Shown: piece after piece, positions 45,069 through 53,711 of the stretch
How the letters are laid out: each line of letters starts with the position of its first letter
Numbering within the stretch: position 1 is the first letter of the stretch
Source of the DNA: Lachnospiraceae bacterium UBA4338
Lineage (GTDB): Bacteria; Bacillota; Clostridia; Lachnospirales; Lachnospiraceae
Direction: 5' to 3'
Assembly (NCBI GenBank): GCA_002393735.1
Contig: DGTK01000011.1
Location: forward strand, 1-64,000
DNA length: 64,000 bases
Made by a program: the position numbers and the translations under genes
Notes under the pieces: model-generated
Database searches by the model: none
Seen by the model: the letters and a program-made list of their open reading frames with translations, nothing else
What the model was told of the DNA's origin: nothing

Positions 45069-45710
45069 ATGGACTCAAATCAGACAAACATTGAGGCACC
45101 TGTTAAAACAGGACCTACAGGGTTAAGTATTACATCATTGGTTTTTGCATTTCTTTGCCCACCGGTTGGTTTTATATTAAGTATTATTGACCTTATAAGA
45201 AAGCATGGAAGAAAGAAATTTTTATCAGTTATCGCACTTATTGTTTCATGTGTAATTGGATTAGTTGCCATTGTTATTGCTGCCATATTATTTGGAGTAA
45301 TGGCTCCGCAGGTTGCCAAGTATACTGAAAAATCCAATGTTGCTTCAGATATGCAGCTTTGCGACAGCGTTAAAAGTGCAATAACAACCAGTATGCTGGA
45401 CCCGGCTGTTATATATTCCGATAATGCGGGAATTCCTGCTGAGAATCAGTGGATATATGTTGAAGATATCGATACAGGCACTGATTTTGGACATACCTTT
45501 GAAGAAATGATGGGTGCCAAGCCTTATGAAATTGAGCAAATGATGATTAAGTCATCATATATGGGTACTAAAGCAAATGGAATGAGATTTATGATTTCGA
45601 GTGGAAATGTTATAGTTGAAATAGAAAATTCAGACAGTACGGGAAATAAAGGCAGGGATTATAGCAACTCGCCGATATCAACAGATTCTTATTCTTATTA
45701 TTCTTTCTAA
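45069..45710 (+). CDS. pilin-like membrane-anchored protein
   Basis: 213 residues. A hydrophobic N-terminal half with two helices (DUF4190-like arrangement, residues 20-80) leads into PQVAKYTEKSNVASDMQLCDSVKSAITTSML, which resembles the start of the globular part of type IV pilins and pseudopilins. The C-terminus is Ser/Tyr-rich. No assembly genes are nearby. Function unknown; it follows the K-like gene by 21 bp, perhaps by read-through. Confidence 0.6.
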   Translation: MDSNQTNIEAPVKTGPTGLSITSLVFAFLCPPVGFILSIIDLIRKHGRKKFLSVIALIVSCVIGLVAIVIAAILFGVMAPQVAKYTEKSNVASDMQLCDSVKSAITTSMLDPAVIYSDNAGIPAENQWIYVEDIDTGTDFGHTFEEMMGAKPYEIEQMMIKSSYMGTKANGMRFMISSGNVIVEIENSDSTGNKGRDYSNSPISTDSYSYYSF

Positions 45711-45741
45711 AATTTTGAAGAAGATTTAGGAGATAAGGCTT

Positions 45742-46434
45742 ATGAATTTTAGCGAAAACTGGGTAATTGATACAAAAGAAGATCTGATTAATGTGATTGA
45801 TGAACTTGGATTTGTGCCATTTTTTGCTAATGATATTGAAGGATTTTCCATAGAAGAACATATCGCTTCAGGGCGCTGGTATGACGACTGCGAGGAAGGA
45901 TTCTGGCCTGCGTGGGAATGGAAAGGCCCTGTCATAAAGGAAATGAAATGTGCCTATGGTAAGTTTCTTCGAAACAAAGCCATGTATGTCAGTGCAAAGT
46001 GGTTTGCGGATTTTGCCAACTATCGAAGAGACGGCTATGATTTCGATGCAAGGTATGATGATGGGAAGGCTTCTTTTTATGATAAGGAACTCTTTGAACT
46101 GATTGATGCCAATGCGCCGATTCTTTCCAAAAATCTTAAGGACATTGGGGATTATAACAAGGGCGGAAAGAAGGGTTTTGATACAATGATAACCCGTCTT
46201 CAGAAGCAATGTTATGTGATAACCGGGGATTTTACGTATCTTAAGGATAAGCATGGAAATGAGTACGGATGGGGCGTGGCTGTTTATACAACGCCGGAGA
46301 AATTCCTGGGAAAGAAATTTACGAATTCAGTTTACAAGCGCGAGCCGGAAGAGTCTTATGAAAGGGTAGTTAAGCAGTTTGAGAAGATTTTGCCGGGGGC
46401 GGACTTAAAACAGATAGAGAAAATATTGAAGTAG
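45742..46434 (+). CDS. AlkZ-related protein
   Basis: 230 residues with WPAWEWKGPVIKEMKCAYGKF, then ADFANYRRDGYDFDARYDDGKA, a pattern I associate with short clostridial relatives of the AlkZ/YcaQ winged-helix DNA glycosylases. Catalytic residues cannot be assigned by eye. Start behind TTTAGGAGAT. Confidence 0.6.
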   Translation: MNFSENWVIDTKEDLINVIDELGFVPFFANDIEGFSIEEHIASGRWYDDCEEGFWPAWEWKGPVIKEMKCAYGKFLRNKAMYVSAKWFADFANYRRDGYDFDARYDDGKASFYDKELFELIDANAPILSKNLKDIGDYNKGGKKGFDTMITRLQKQCYVITGDFTYLKDKHGNEYGWGVAVYTTPEKFLGKKFTNSVYKREPEESYERVVKQFEKILPGADLKQIEKILK

Positions 46435-46452
46435 TTAGAAAGGAAGCCGGCT

Positions 46453-46926
46453 ATGAAAAGACTGGTTGTATATTATTCATTATCAGGTAATACAAGGGAG
46501 GCGGCTGAGACCATTGCCAGGGCTCTTGAAGCTGACCTGATGGAACTTGAAACGGAAAAATCAATGCCTAAGAATTTCGCTGCGCAGATTATCGTTGGCG
46601 GCGGACAGGTTGCATTTAATCACATCCCAAAACTTAAACCACTTACAAAGGATGTGGCTTCATATGATGAGATTATTCTTGGCTCACCTATATGGAACAG
46701 CAAGGGAGTTCCTGCAGTTAATGCATTTTTGCAGGATGAGGAAACGGCCAAAAAGGTAACATCTCTTTTCTTCTTAAGTGGTGGTGGAGAAGTGGAAAAA
46801 GGCCTTACTGCCATCACAAAACTTCTTCCAAATTTAAAGAATACCGTATCCCTTCTTGATAAGAAGCATGCAGATTCCAAGAATAATGATGAGAAGATAA
46901 AAGAGTTTATTGGGCAGATTGGGTGA
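46453..46926 (+). CDS. flavodoxin
   Basis: 157 residues. FMN phosphate loop YYSLSGNTREAAE at residues 8-20, then LGSPIWNSKGVPAVNAFL as the second FMN loop and a glycine-rich third loop LSGGGEVEKG. A low-potential electron carrier; a partner for nearby reductases is possible but not shown. Confidence 0.85.
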   Translation: MKRLVVYYSLSGNTREAAETIARALEADLMELETEKSMPKNFAAQIIVGGGQVAFNHIPKLKPLTKDVASYDEIILGSPIWNSKGVPAVNAFLQDEETAKKVTSLFFLSGGGEVEKGLTAITKLLPNLKNTVSLLDKKHADSKNNDEKIKEFIGQIG

Positions 46927-46933
46927 AAACCTA

Positions 46934-47272
46934 TCACTTAAGTTTCTTGTAATATGTTAGCAGTCTTTGGAGCGTCATATCATCTGACGATGACAGTTCC
47001 TGCATTAAATTATATAGTACTGGCGAATCATTTTTTCTTACAATGATATAGTCAGGGGACATATTGTCTGTAACGCCTGTCAGGTAATCAGCTGATGTTC
47101 CAAAACACTGAGCTATTATTTCGACGGTTTGTGGTGATGGAACTCTTTCTCCATACTCATAACGACAGTATCCGATTTTTGATAAGTTTAATCTTCTGGC
47201 TGCTTCAGCCATAGTAATGCCCGTTTTTTCGCGGGCATTTTTTAATCTTTCCGGTAAAAGTTGATTAGTCAT
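46934..47272 (-). CDS. XRE-family transcriptional regulator
   Basis: 112 residues. The N-terminal helix-turn-helix (LKNAREKTGITMAEAARRLNLSKIGYCRYEYGERVPSPQTVEIIAQCF) is typical of Cro/C1-type proteins. A perfect 15-bp inverted repeat lies 28 bp upstream of its start, so autoregulation is likely; the same site overlaps a promoter pointing to the noncoding RNA. Confidence 0.85.
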   Translation of the reverse strand: MTNQLLPERLKNAREKTGITMAEAARRLNLSKIGYCRYEYGERVPSPQTVEIIAQCFGTSADYLTGVTDNMSPDYIIVRKNDSPVLYNLMQELSSSDDMTLQRLLTYYKKLK

Positions 47273-47293
47273 ATTTGAATCTCCTAAAAATTA

Positions 47294-47341
47294 TTGACAG
47301 TAACCAATGGATAATGCATAATAAACTTATCCAATGGTTAC
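47294..47341. promoter_or_regulatory. XRE operator over a rightward promoter
   Basis: GTAACCAATGGATAA (47300-47314) and TTATCCAATGGTTAC (47327-47341) are perfect inverted copies with a 12-base spacer. TTGACA (47294-47299), 17 bases, CATAAT (47317-47322) form a rightward promoter inside it. Confidence 0.75.
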
Positions 47342-47374
47342 TTTAACACAGGATGAATTACATTTCAATGGAAA

Positions 47375-47403
47375 TTGACAATGATAATACTCTCTTTTAT
47401 AAT
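47375..47403 (+). promoter_or_regulatory. consensus promoter of the noncoding RNA
   Basis: TTGACA, 17 bases, TATAAT: both hexamers perfect, ideal spacing. The strongest promoter in the window. Confidence 0.85.
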
Positions 47404-47409
47404 GGGTAT

Positions 47410-47637
47410 AGATAGATACTGCGGGTCAGTATCGGGTGGGCTAACACCATATCAATCGAAAAGAATGAGCGGAATGTAAGGAAACTTAATTGCCGAACAG
47501 GTCTGATATGAACCTTAATCATTATCATTAATAGCGGAATGCAGCCTGGTCTGATTGCCGAGTGAGGATTTCGACCTCGTAATAATTAGCCATAAAAGAG
47601 AGTGATAAATACTACGGTATTTACACTCTCTTTTTAA
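47410..47637 (+). ncRNA. strongly promoted ~227-nt structured RNA (raiA-motif-like?)
   Basis: Starts about 7 bases after a perfect promoter and ends in a long terminator hairpin (47594-47637: AAAGAGAGTG/CACTCTCTTT extended by ATAAATAC/GTATTTA). No open frame of note lies between. The interior has many short complementary blocks, for example GGGTGGG, GCCGAACAGG, GCCTGGTC, and GAGG-ATTTCGA-CCTC near the end. Length, promoter and Firmicutes context recall the raiA-motif RNA; 6S RNA is an alternative. Identity is from memory and not confirmed. Confidence 0.65.
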
Positions 47638-47653
47638 TTTTTTGGGAGAAAAT

Positions 47654-48304
47654 ATGAAGAATAGTATTTTTACAACACAGGAAGCAGTTGATAAAGTGGT
47701 CAGATGCGGGAAGATTTATCGGGATAAACTTGCGGATAAAAGCTTTTTGGTATTGTATAAAGATCGAATTTTCAATTCGATTGAATATCTGGAACTGATT
47801 TTTCGTCCATCCAATTATCAACATATGACCGGTTTACAGCTGGTTGATGATGAAGGAAATGAGAAGAAACACTGTTCTATAGAGTTTTATCACAAATGCA
47901 TATCTTCATTATTGATTCCTGATGAAATACGTTTTAAAGATAATACAACAAATTTGAAATTAAATTGTTTGGATAATATGATGTCCTTTACGAGAATATC
48001 AAAGATTTCCGGGGAATATAAAAAGGAATCTAAAATATTTTTGGATGGAGATTATTTGATTGGTGGCATAAATGGATTTTATACAATATCGCGTAATGAA
48101 GATAACTGTACATATTACCCAAGATCAATTATTAATGATGATATTCGAAAATACGCCATAACAAGTAATCAGATTCTTGCAATTTTTTCAACTAAATATA
48201 ATAAAAGAAATAATTATCCAACAGTATGCTATGTTGCGCATGGAGTTAATCTGACCAATTTATCTCTTGCTGACGCAGTAAAGAATAAGATTAAAATACC
48301 ATAA
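47654..48304 (+). CDS. PBECR4-like (barnase/EndoU/colicin-type nuclease) domain protein
   Basis: 216 residues from the ATG at 47654 behind GGGAG. The segment ELIFRPSNYQHMTGLQL, followed by FYHKCISSLL and a DNTTNLKLNCL stretch, resembles PBECR4, a domain found in phage and toxin-like proteins with an RNase/nuclease fold. Catalytic residues cannot be named by eye. It directly follows the noncoding RNA terminator. It may be an acquired toxin; no immunity gene is evident. Confidence 0.5.
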   Translation: MKNSIFTTQEAVDKVVRCGKIYRDKLADKSFLVLYKDRIFNSIEYLELIFRPSNYQHMTGLQLVDDEGNEKKHCSIEFYHKCISSLLIPDEIRFKDNTTNLKLNCLDNMMSFTRISKISGEYKKESKIFLDGDYLIGGINGFYTISRNEDNCTYYPRSIINDDIRKYAITSNQILAIFSTKYNKRNNYPTVCYVAHGVNLTNLSLADAVKNKIKIP

Positions 48305-48325
48305 TGGTAGTGCTTATTGTTTTTT

Positions 48326-48817
48326 TTAGGTTTTGCTAAATATATCCCGAATTCTTTGAATGCGCTCGTCTTTAACATGCCACACTTTTTGAAGCGGCCA
48401 CGGAAGGCCGGTAAGGTATTCGCGGTCTTTTTGGGATAAGTTCTCTAACTTTTTTTCAAAACCCGCCTTATCTTTATATATCATTTTGCCAAAATCGCAG
48501 GCTACATATTCTTTATCGATTGTTTCGCTCGTCACAACCTGTCTGTAACTTGTACGGCCGTAATCGTCGGTCACTTTTTCATAGGTGACGCTGCTTTTGA
48601 CCTGGCCTTTGACAGGCTCTTCAAGGGCGATAACACCGGTGTCTATATAATGTTTCCAGACGATTTCGCGGATTCTTTCCCTTGATGTTGGGAAGTCTAA
48701 TTTATCGTGGATTTCCTCAACGGTATATCCCTTGTCGGCCATGGCTTTTATGGCGCCGCCGGACGCAAAATCTACCGTAAAATCCCTAAGCGCTTTTTTA
48801 AAATATTCCTCACTCAT
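48326..48817 (-). CDS. hypothetical protein
   Basis: 163 residues, no recognised domain. Residues 30-60 (YTVEEIHDKLDFPTSRERIREIVW) look like a helix-turn-helix, so DNA binding is possible. The C-terminal half contains EYLTGLPWPLQKVWHVKDERIQRIRDIF. Convergent with the PBECR4-like gene, divergent from the phosphatase. Confidence 0.6.
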   Translation of the reverse strand: MSEEYFKKALRDFTVDFASGGAIKAMADKGYTVEEIHDKLDFPTSRERIREIVWKHYIDTGVIALEEPVKGQVKSSVTYEKVTDDYGRTSYRQVVTSETIDKEYVACDFGKMIYKDKAGFEKKLENLSQKDREYLTGLPWPLQKVWHVKDERIQRIRDIFSKT

Positions 48818-48903
48818 TTGTTATCCCAATCCTGTGAAGTATTGCAGTATGTTCTTCATTTACATTATAATACAGGAGAGTAAAGATAAGAAGGATGGAC
48901 AAT

Positions 48904-49551
48904 ATGAAATATAAATATTTAATCTTTGATATGGATGGAACAATTCTTGATACATTGGATGACCTGGCTGACAGCGTTAACAGAGCCCTGGAACTTCATA
49001 ATTTTCCTAAAAGAACAAGAGAAGAGATTCGGTCATTTTTGGGAAATGGAATGGTGAAACTCATTCACTTAAGCGTTCCTGAGGGTACATCCAAAGAAGA
49101 GGAATCCGAGATTCTTGATGAGCATAAGAATTATTATGCATCCCATAGCACGGTTAAAACCCGCGCCTATGAAGGAATTCCTGAACTTCTTGCTTTGTTA
49201 AAGGCCCATGGCTTTAAGACAGCGGTGGTATCCAATAAGAGTGATTCAAATGTTAAAAATCTTGTGGATAAATATTTTAATGGACTTTTTGATGTAAGCA
49301 TCGGCGCAAGGGACGGCGTTCCAAGAAAACCTGAGCGCGACCTTGTGGATATAGCCATGAAGGAACTTGGCGCAACAAAAGAAGACAGCGTCTATATCGG
49401 AGATTCAGATGTGGATGTGGCAACTGCCAAAAATTCTGAACTTCCAATGATTACAGTGCTCTGGGGTTTCAGAGATAAAGATGTGCTTGTAAAGCACGGC
49501 GCTGAGAATATGGTAAATAATGTAAAAGAATTGGAAGAGATGCTTTTGTAA
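48904..49551 (+). CDS. phosphoglycolate phosphatase-like HAD hydrolase
   Basis: 215 residues from the ATG at 48904, which has AAGG at a good distance; the ATG at 48895 is directly on that site. HAD motifs: FDMDGT near residue 6, VVSNKSD in the middle, and YIGDSDVDVATAKN near 165. Family members remove phosphate from 2-phosphoglycolate and similar small molecules. Confidence 0.85.
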   Translation: MKYKYLIFDMDGTILDTLDDLADSVNRALELHNFPKRTREEIRSFLGNGMVKLIHLSVPEGTSKEEESEILDEHKNYYASHSTVKTRAYEGIPELLALLKAHGFKTAVVSNKSDSNVKNLVDKYFNGLFDVSIGARDGVPRKPERDLVDIAMKELGATKEDSVYIGDSDVDVATAKNSELPMITVLWGFRDKDVLVKHGAENMVNNVKELEEMLL

Positions 49552-49559
49552 TTCGGTAA

Positions 49560-49901
49560 TTACGCCCTGGCAAGTTTTTCTTCTACAGCTTCTTCGACAA
49601 AACTGTTTAAACTTTGGTTATGATTGATTGCATAAATAGCGGCGCGGCGGTGATTTTCCTTGTTTTTAAAACGTACATTGAAACTTCCTTTATATGGCAC
49701 CTCAGGTTTTGTTCCATCTTCTTTGCAAAGAGCGAGGTAATCATCTATTGTTCCATGAAAATCATCCAGCAGTTCCCTGGCATTGGTTCCTTCGTATGAA
49801 AGAAGAGAGCGAATTCCCAGTACTCGACCAAAAAACTTTCCGTCTTCTTCTGAAAATTCTATACTTCCCCAATATCCTTTGTATTCTATAGTATTATTCA
49901 T
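49560..49901 (-). CDS. orphan HicB-family antitoxin
   Basis: 113 residues from the ATG behind GGAGGG. Short beta-rich N-terminus (YKGYWGSIEFSEEDGKFFGRVLGI) followed by a C-terminal ribbon-helix-helix (RRAAIYAINHNQSLNSFVEEAVEEKL), as in HicB. No HicA mRNA interferase lies next to it, so it may be a solitary regulator. Confidence 0.8.
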   Translation of the reverse strand: MNNTIEYKGYWGSIEFSEEDGKFFGRVLGIRSLLSYEGTNARELLDDFHGTIDDYLALCKEDGTKPEVPYKGSFNVRFKNKENHRRAAIYAINHNQSLNSFVEEAVEEKLARA

Positions 49902-50146
49902 ATCAATCCCTCCTGCTCCTATTAATAGTATAAGATTATTATAATAAATATGCAACTGCTTTTAGTTGCAAACTTTAGGCAACAATAACAATTCGCTACT
50001 ATTTTATATTTTTTGTCATACGGGAAATATCGAATATTCGACCGGTGTGAATTTAAGATTTTGTCTTATCAATGATTATAAGCATGGTATTAATTTGTTG
50101 CAAGAGTATTTTTTTAAATCGGGATATATGATATATTGAAGGTGAT

Positions 50147-50161
50147 GCAGCCGTTAGGCTG
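50147..50161 (+). promoter_or_regulatory. small leader hairpin before the yqeY-like gene
   Basis: CAGCC-GTTA-GGCTG stem in the 5' leader. The rest of the gap 49902-50193 is A+T-rich with no gene seen. Confidence 0.35.
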
Positions 50162-50193
50162 GGAAAAGAAATATAAGGAAAGGAAGTGTTAAA

Positions 50194-50631
50194 ATGAAAT
50201 TTGATACTTTACAAAAAGATATGATAGCAGCCATGAAGGCTCATGACAAGGCAAGAAAGGATTCAATCTCAGTGCTGGTTTCAGCAGCCAAGAAACTTGC
50301 CATTGATGGCGGATGCAGGGAAGATATTCCTGAGGAAATGGTAGATCAGGCTGTGCTTAAGGAACTTAAGAGTGTAAAAGAACAGATTGAAACCTGTCCG
50401 AAGGACAGAACAGATTTACTTGAAGAATATAATGCAAGACTTAAGGTATTTGAGGAATATGCACCTAAGATGCTTTCAGCTGAAGAGGTTGAAGCGATTC
50501 TCAAAGACAAGTTTGCAGAAGTAATTGCAAGTAAGAATAAGGGAATGATAATGAAAACAATTATGCCTGAACTTAAAGGCAAGGCTGATGGCAAGGTAAT
50601 TAATGAAGTAGTTGCCAAATTGTGTCAGTAA
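50194..50631 (+). CDS. yqeY: GatB/YqeY-domain protein
   Basis: 145 residues, standard length for YqeY. The pattern MKAHDKARKDSISVLVSAAKK near the start and KGMIMKTIMPELKGKADGKVINEVVAKL at the end is typical. The family resembles the tRNA-binding tail of GatB; its exact role is not settled. Probably a core-genome gene that marks the left edge of the cassette-like region. Confidence 0.88.
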   Translation: MKFDTLQKDMIAAMKAHDKARKDSISVLVSAAKKLAIDGGCREDIPEEMVDQAVLKELKSVKEQIETCPKDRTDLLEEYNARLKVFEEYAPKMLSAEEVEAILKDKFAEVIASKNKGMIMKTIMPELKGKADGKVINEVVAKLCQ

Positions 50632-50654
50632 TAATAAGAGTTTGAATGTTGAAT

Positions 50655-50687
50655 AACCTCCCTGTCGGTTTGTCCGGTTGGGAGGTT
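50655..50687 (+). terminator. hairpin after yqeY, weak T tail
   Basis: AACCTCCC and GGGAGGTT form an 8-bp stem with a 17-base loop. No T run follows, so termination efficiency is uncertain. Confidence 0.4.
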
Positions 50688-50722
50688 ATGTTGAATATGG
50701 GTTAGAAGAGAGGAGAAGATAT

Positions 50723-51268
50723 ATGATTCTGTTTGTTAATGCTTGTGTTCGTAAAGAATCAAGGACGCTTATTCTGGCAAAGAGGCTCTTAGATACACTT
50801 GATGGAGAGATAAAGGAAGTGAAATTGGAATCAGTTGATTTTCCTGTCGTAGATGAAGATTTTATAAACAGGCGAGATAAGTTAAAGAATGCCGGAAAAT
50901 ATGATGATCCAATGTTTTTGCTGGGCAGGGATTTTGCCAACGCAGATATAATAGTAGTTGCTGCACCTTATTACGACCTTTCTTTCCCTGCAATGCTGAA
51001 GCAGTATTTTGAGCAGATAAATGTTTTGGGACTGACATTTACGTATTCGGATGCAGGTTTTCCCAAGGGACTTTGTAAAGCTAAGAAATTGTATTATGTT
51101 ACAACTGCCGGAGGCCCTGTCATATCGGATGAATATGGTTTTGGGTATGTTAAAGCCCTTGCCAATAATTTCTATGGAATAGAGGAAGTTCATCAGATTA
51201 AAGCAGAAGGGCTTGATGTTGTTGGCGCCGATGTTGAAGCAATCCTTAGTGCGGCCGGCACTGTGTGA
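50723..51268 (+). CDS. NAD(P)H-dependent flavin oxidoreductase (flavodoxin-like fold)
   Basis: 181 residues from the ATG at 50723 behind GAGGAGA; the longer frame runs through the preceding hairpin. ACVRKESRTLILAKRLLDTL at the start and APYYDLSFPAMLKQYFEQINVLGLTFTY in the middle are typical of NAD(P)H dehydrogenase (quinone)/azoreductase-like proteins binding FMN. First of the cassette-like small genes. Confidence 0.8.
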   Translation: MILFVNACVRKESRTLILAKRLLDTLDGEIKEVKLESVDFPVVDEDFINRRDKLKNAGKYDDPMFLLGRDFANADIIVVAAPYYDLSFPAMLKQYFEQINVLGLTFTYSDAGFPKGLCKAKKLYYVTTAGGPVISDEYGFGYVKALANNFYGIEEVHQIKAEGLDVVGADVEAILSAAGTV

Positions 51269-51328
51269 TAAGATTATCTTTGAATAGTTTTGAACGATAA
51301 ATAACTGTTTTTAAGGAGCACGGAGATA

Positions 51329-51871
51329 ATGATTGAGATTACATACTTTCAACTTTTTCTTTTTATAACGATAATATGGATAATCACTCGATGTTTCATA
51401 GCGATAAAATCGAAGACTTTTTCAGTAAAGCGTGAATGTCTGCAACTTTTGGTTTATGTGTGTATCGTTGTTATTTGCAGATTTGTATACTTCGGATTCC
51501 ATCTTGAGAATGGAAAGATACAGACATTAAAGATAGGCTTTGGAGATGATATCCGTGACATGATTAGTTTCATCCCATTTTATTTTCTTGTAGACCGGTA
51601 TGGTGGTTGGAAGATGAACATTATAGGAAATATCGCAATGTTCATACCGGTTGGGATTGTATGGCCGATTTGTTTTAGCAGACTTGATACGGTTGGAAAA
51701 ACCATATTTGCAGGGGCCGGGTTTACTCTACTTATTGAAATGACTCAGCTCTTTTGCCTCGGAAGACATACGGATGTTGATGATTTTATCTTAAACACGA
51801 TTGGTGTAGTAATTGGCGCATGTATTGTATTCCTGATTCGGAGAAAGCAGAAGAAAAACAGTTCTTTATAG
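51329..51871 (+). CDS. VanZ-family membrane protein
   Basis: 180 residues with four or five hydrophobic helices. The VanZ pattern is clear: MNIIGNIAMFIPVGIVWP, EMTQLFCLGRHTDVDDFILNTIGVVIG. Some VanZ proteins give low-level teicoplanin resistance; most have unknown roles. Confidence 0.85.
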   Translation: MIEITYFQLFLFITIIWIITRCFIAIKSKTFSVKRECLQLLVYVCIVVICRFVYFGFHLENGKIQTLKIGFGDDIRDMISFIPFYFLVDRYGGWKMNIIGNIAMFIPVGIVWPICFSRLDTVGKTIFAGAGFTLLIEMTQLFCLGRHTDVDDFILNTIGVVIGACIVFLIRRKQKKNSSL

Positions 51872-51880
51872 ACAGTTGAA

Positions 51881-51929
51881 TCCAAGTATGCCGGGATGAT
51901 GCGATAGTAAGTTATCTGGGAATATAATA
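51881..51929 (+). repeat. short intergenic repeat, degenerate copy
   Basis: Contains GCCGGGATGATGCGATAG and GTTATCTGGGAATATAATA, matching the unit at 52812-52862 after VanZ and before the next gene. Confidence 0.55.
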
Positions 51930-51939
51930 TAGGAGCATT

Positions 51940-52392
51940 ATGGATATTACAATTATTGAAAAATTTATAAGAAAACAGAAGGTTGCCTTTATCTGCTCTA
52001 TAGATGAAGAAGGGTTTCCAAATGTAAAAGCGATGCTGAAGCCGAGAAAGATTGATGGCTTACATAGTTTTTATTTTTCGACAAACACTTCTTCAATGAG
52101 AGTAAAGCAGTATATTAATAACCCAAATGCCTGTATTTACTTCTATCATAAGGGCTTAATTAAGTACATTGGTGTCATGCTGAAGGGAAAAATGGAAGTA
52201 CTGACTGACCAGGAGACAAAAGATTTAATCTGGCGTAAAGGCGATACAATGTTTTATAAGGGTGGGGTTACTGATCCGGATTATTGTGTATTAAAGTTTA
52301 CCGCTGAAAGCGGAAGATACTATTGTGACTTGAAGACGGAAAGTTTCACGATAGAATGGCGGGTTAAATCGGAATACAATGCTGAACGATAA
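51940..52392 (+). CDS. pyridoxamine 5'-phosphate oxidase-family protein
   Basis: 150 residues, split-barrel flavin-binding fold: VAFICSIDEEGFPNVKAMLKPRK near the start, HSFYFSTNTSSMRVKQYINNPNACIYFY in the middle. Similar proteins bind FMN or F420 and reduce diverse substrates. The stop lies 20 bp before the start of the next gene. Confidence 0.85.
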   Translation: MDITIIEKFIRKQKVAFICSIDEEGFPNVKAMLKPRKIDGLHSFYFSTNTSSMRVKQYINNPNACIYFYHKGLIKYIGVMLKGKMEVLTDQETKDLIWRKGDTMFYKGGVTDPDYCVLKFTAESGRYYCDLKTESFTIEWRVKSEYNAER

Positions 52393-52414
52393 ATCGGGAT
52401 TTGTGGAGGTTATT

Positions 52415-52813
52415 ATGAAAAGAGAATTAGGAATAGCTCGCTGTGGGTTGGCATGCTGCTTGTGTTCTGAGAATGTAACCTGCAAGGGATGTAAACGGGA
52501 TGGATTCATGGAGCTGTCTTGGTGTAAAGACGCAGAATGGTGTGAGGTTCGCAGATGTGGGATAGATAATAATTTAAACGGCTGTTACGAGTGTGAACCT
52601 GCAAAATGTCGAAAGGGTCTATATGCAGAAAAAATCAAGGCACGTGCGTTTGCTGAATTTGCTCGGAGGTATGGTATTGAAGACCTTTTGGATTGCCTTG
52701 AACGAAATGAACAGGTGGGTATCGTTTATCATCGTGAAGGAATCATGGGAGACTATGATGAATTCGATGATTTAGAGGAACTTATTACTTATATCAGGAC
52801 AGGAAAAAGGTAA
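52415..52813 (+). CDS. DUF3795 cysteine-rich protein
   Basis: 132 residues from the ATG at 52415 behind GGAGG. Cysteines are spaced CGLACCLCSENVTCKGC, then C...CEVRRCG, CYECEPAKC in the first 70 residues, the DUF3795 pattern; a metal site is likely. No known activity. Confidence 0.85.
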   Translation: MKRELGIARCGLACCLCSENVTCKGCKRDGFMELSWCKDAEWCEVRRCGIDNNLNGCYECEPAKCRKGLYAEKIKARAFAEFARRYGIEDLLDCLERNEQVGIVYHREGIMGDYDEFDDLEELITYIRTGKR

Positions 52814-52862
52814 ATTCAGGTTTGTCGGGATGAACGATAGAGCGTTATCTGGGAATATAATA
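52812..52862 (+). repeat. short intergenic repeat TTTGTCGGGATGAAC, copy
   Basis: Begins AAATTCAGG at the stop codon, contains TTTGTCGGGATGAACGATAG and GCGTTATCTGGG. The same series of blocks follows the genes ending at 54958 and 57140, always between a stop codon and the next start. Confidence 0.65.
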
Positions 52863-52909
52863 CCCCATATATTATTTAATAAAATGGAATAAACGGAAGG
52901 ATTATTTTT

Positions 52910-53698
52910 ATGATAATTGATAGACGTATAGATGCCGGGAAGGCGTTTGACTGGGGAAGAACTTCTGAAGAATACGCAAAATACAGGGATGTTTATCCGA
53001 ATGAATTTTATCAGAGGATTGCAGATAGAGGGCTTTGCATAGATGGACAGAATGTGCTCGATCTTGGGACAGGAACCGGCGTACTGCCACGTAATATGTA
53101 CCGGTATGGAGCAAATTGGACAGGAACTGATATCTCTCCTGAACAGATAGAACAAGCTAAACGCCTGTCGGAAGACGCCGATATGAAGATTGATTTTCAA
53201 ACGGTACCTACAGAAGAAATTGATTTTCCAAAAGAAAGCTATGATGTAATTACGGCTTGTCAGTGTTTCTGGTATTTCGATCATGAGCGGGTTATGCCAA
53301 AATTGGCTGACATTCTTAAGACGGATGGAAGGCTACTGATTCTATATATGGCATGGCTTCCCTTTGAAGATAAGATAGCAGGAAAAAGTGAGGAACTGGT
53401 TCTGAAATATAGTCCTAACTGGACAGGTGCCGGGGAGACCAAACATGCAATATGGATCCCCAATGTGACTTATGAATATTTCGAATTGGAAGATCATGAA
53501 GAATACGATTTGAAGATATCCTTTACTAAGGAATCATGGCATGGGCGGATGAAAGCCTCTCGAGGCGTGGGTGCGTCATTGTCGGAGGAAGAACTTGAAA
53601 AATGGGATGAAGAACACAGGGAATTGCTTGATGAAATAGCGCCTGAGCAATTCGAGGTACTTCATTATGCTGCATTGGCAGTACTGAAGAAAAAATAA
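52910..53698 (+). CDS. class I SAM-dependent methyltransferase
   Basis: 262 residues. Motif I NVLDLGTGTGVLPRNM near residue 45, WTGTDISPEQIEQAKRL for the SAM ribose, then ITACQCFWYFDHERVMPKLADILKTDG. Methyltransf_11-type. Substrate unknown. The ATG has GGAAGG in front. Confidence 0.88.
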   Translation: MIIDRRIDAGKAFDWGRTSEEYAKYRDVYPNEFYQRIADRGLCIDGQNVLDLGTGTGVLPRNMYRYGANWTGTDISPEQIEQAKRLSEDADMKIDFQTVPTEEIDFPKESYDVITACQCFWYFDHERVMPKLADILKTDGRLLILYMAWLPFEDKIAGKSEELVLKYSPNWTGAGETKHAIWIPNVTYEYFELEDHEEYDLKISFTKESWHGRMKASRGVGASLSEEELEKWDEEHRELLDEIAPEQFEVLHYAALAVLKKK

Positions 53699-53711
53699 CT
53701 TTAAGTTTATC

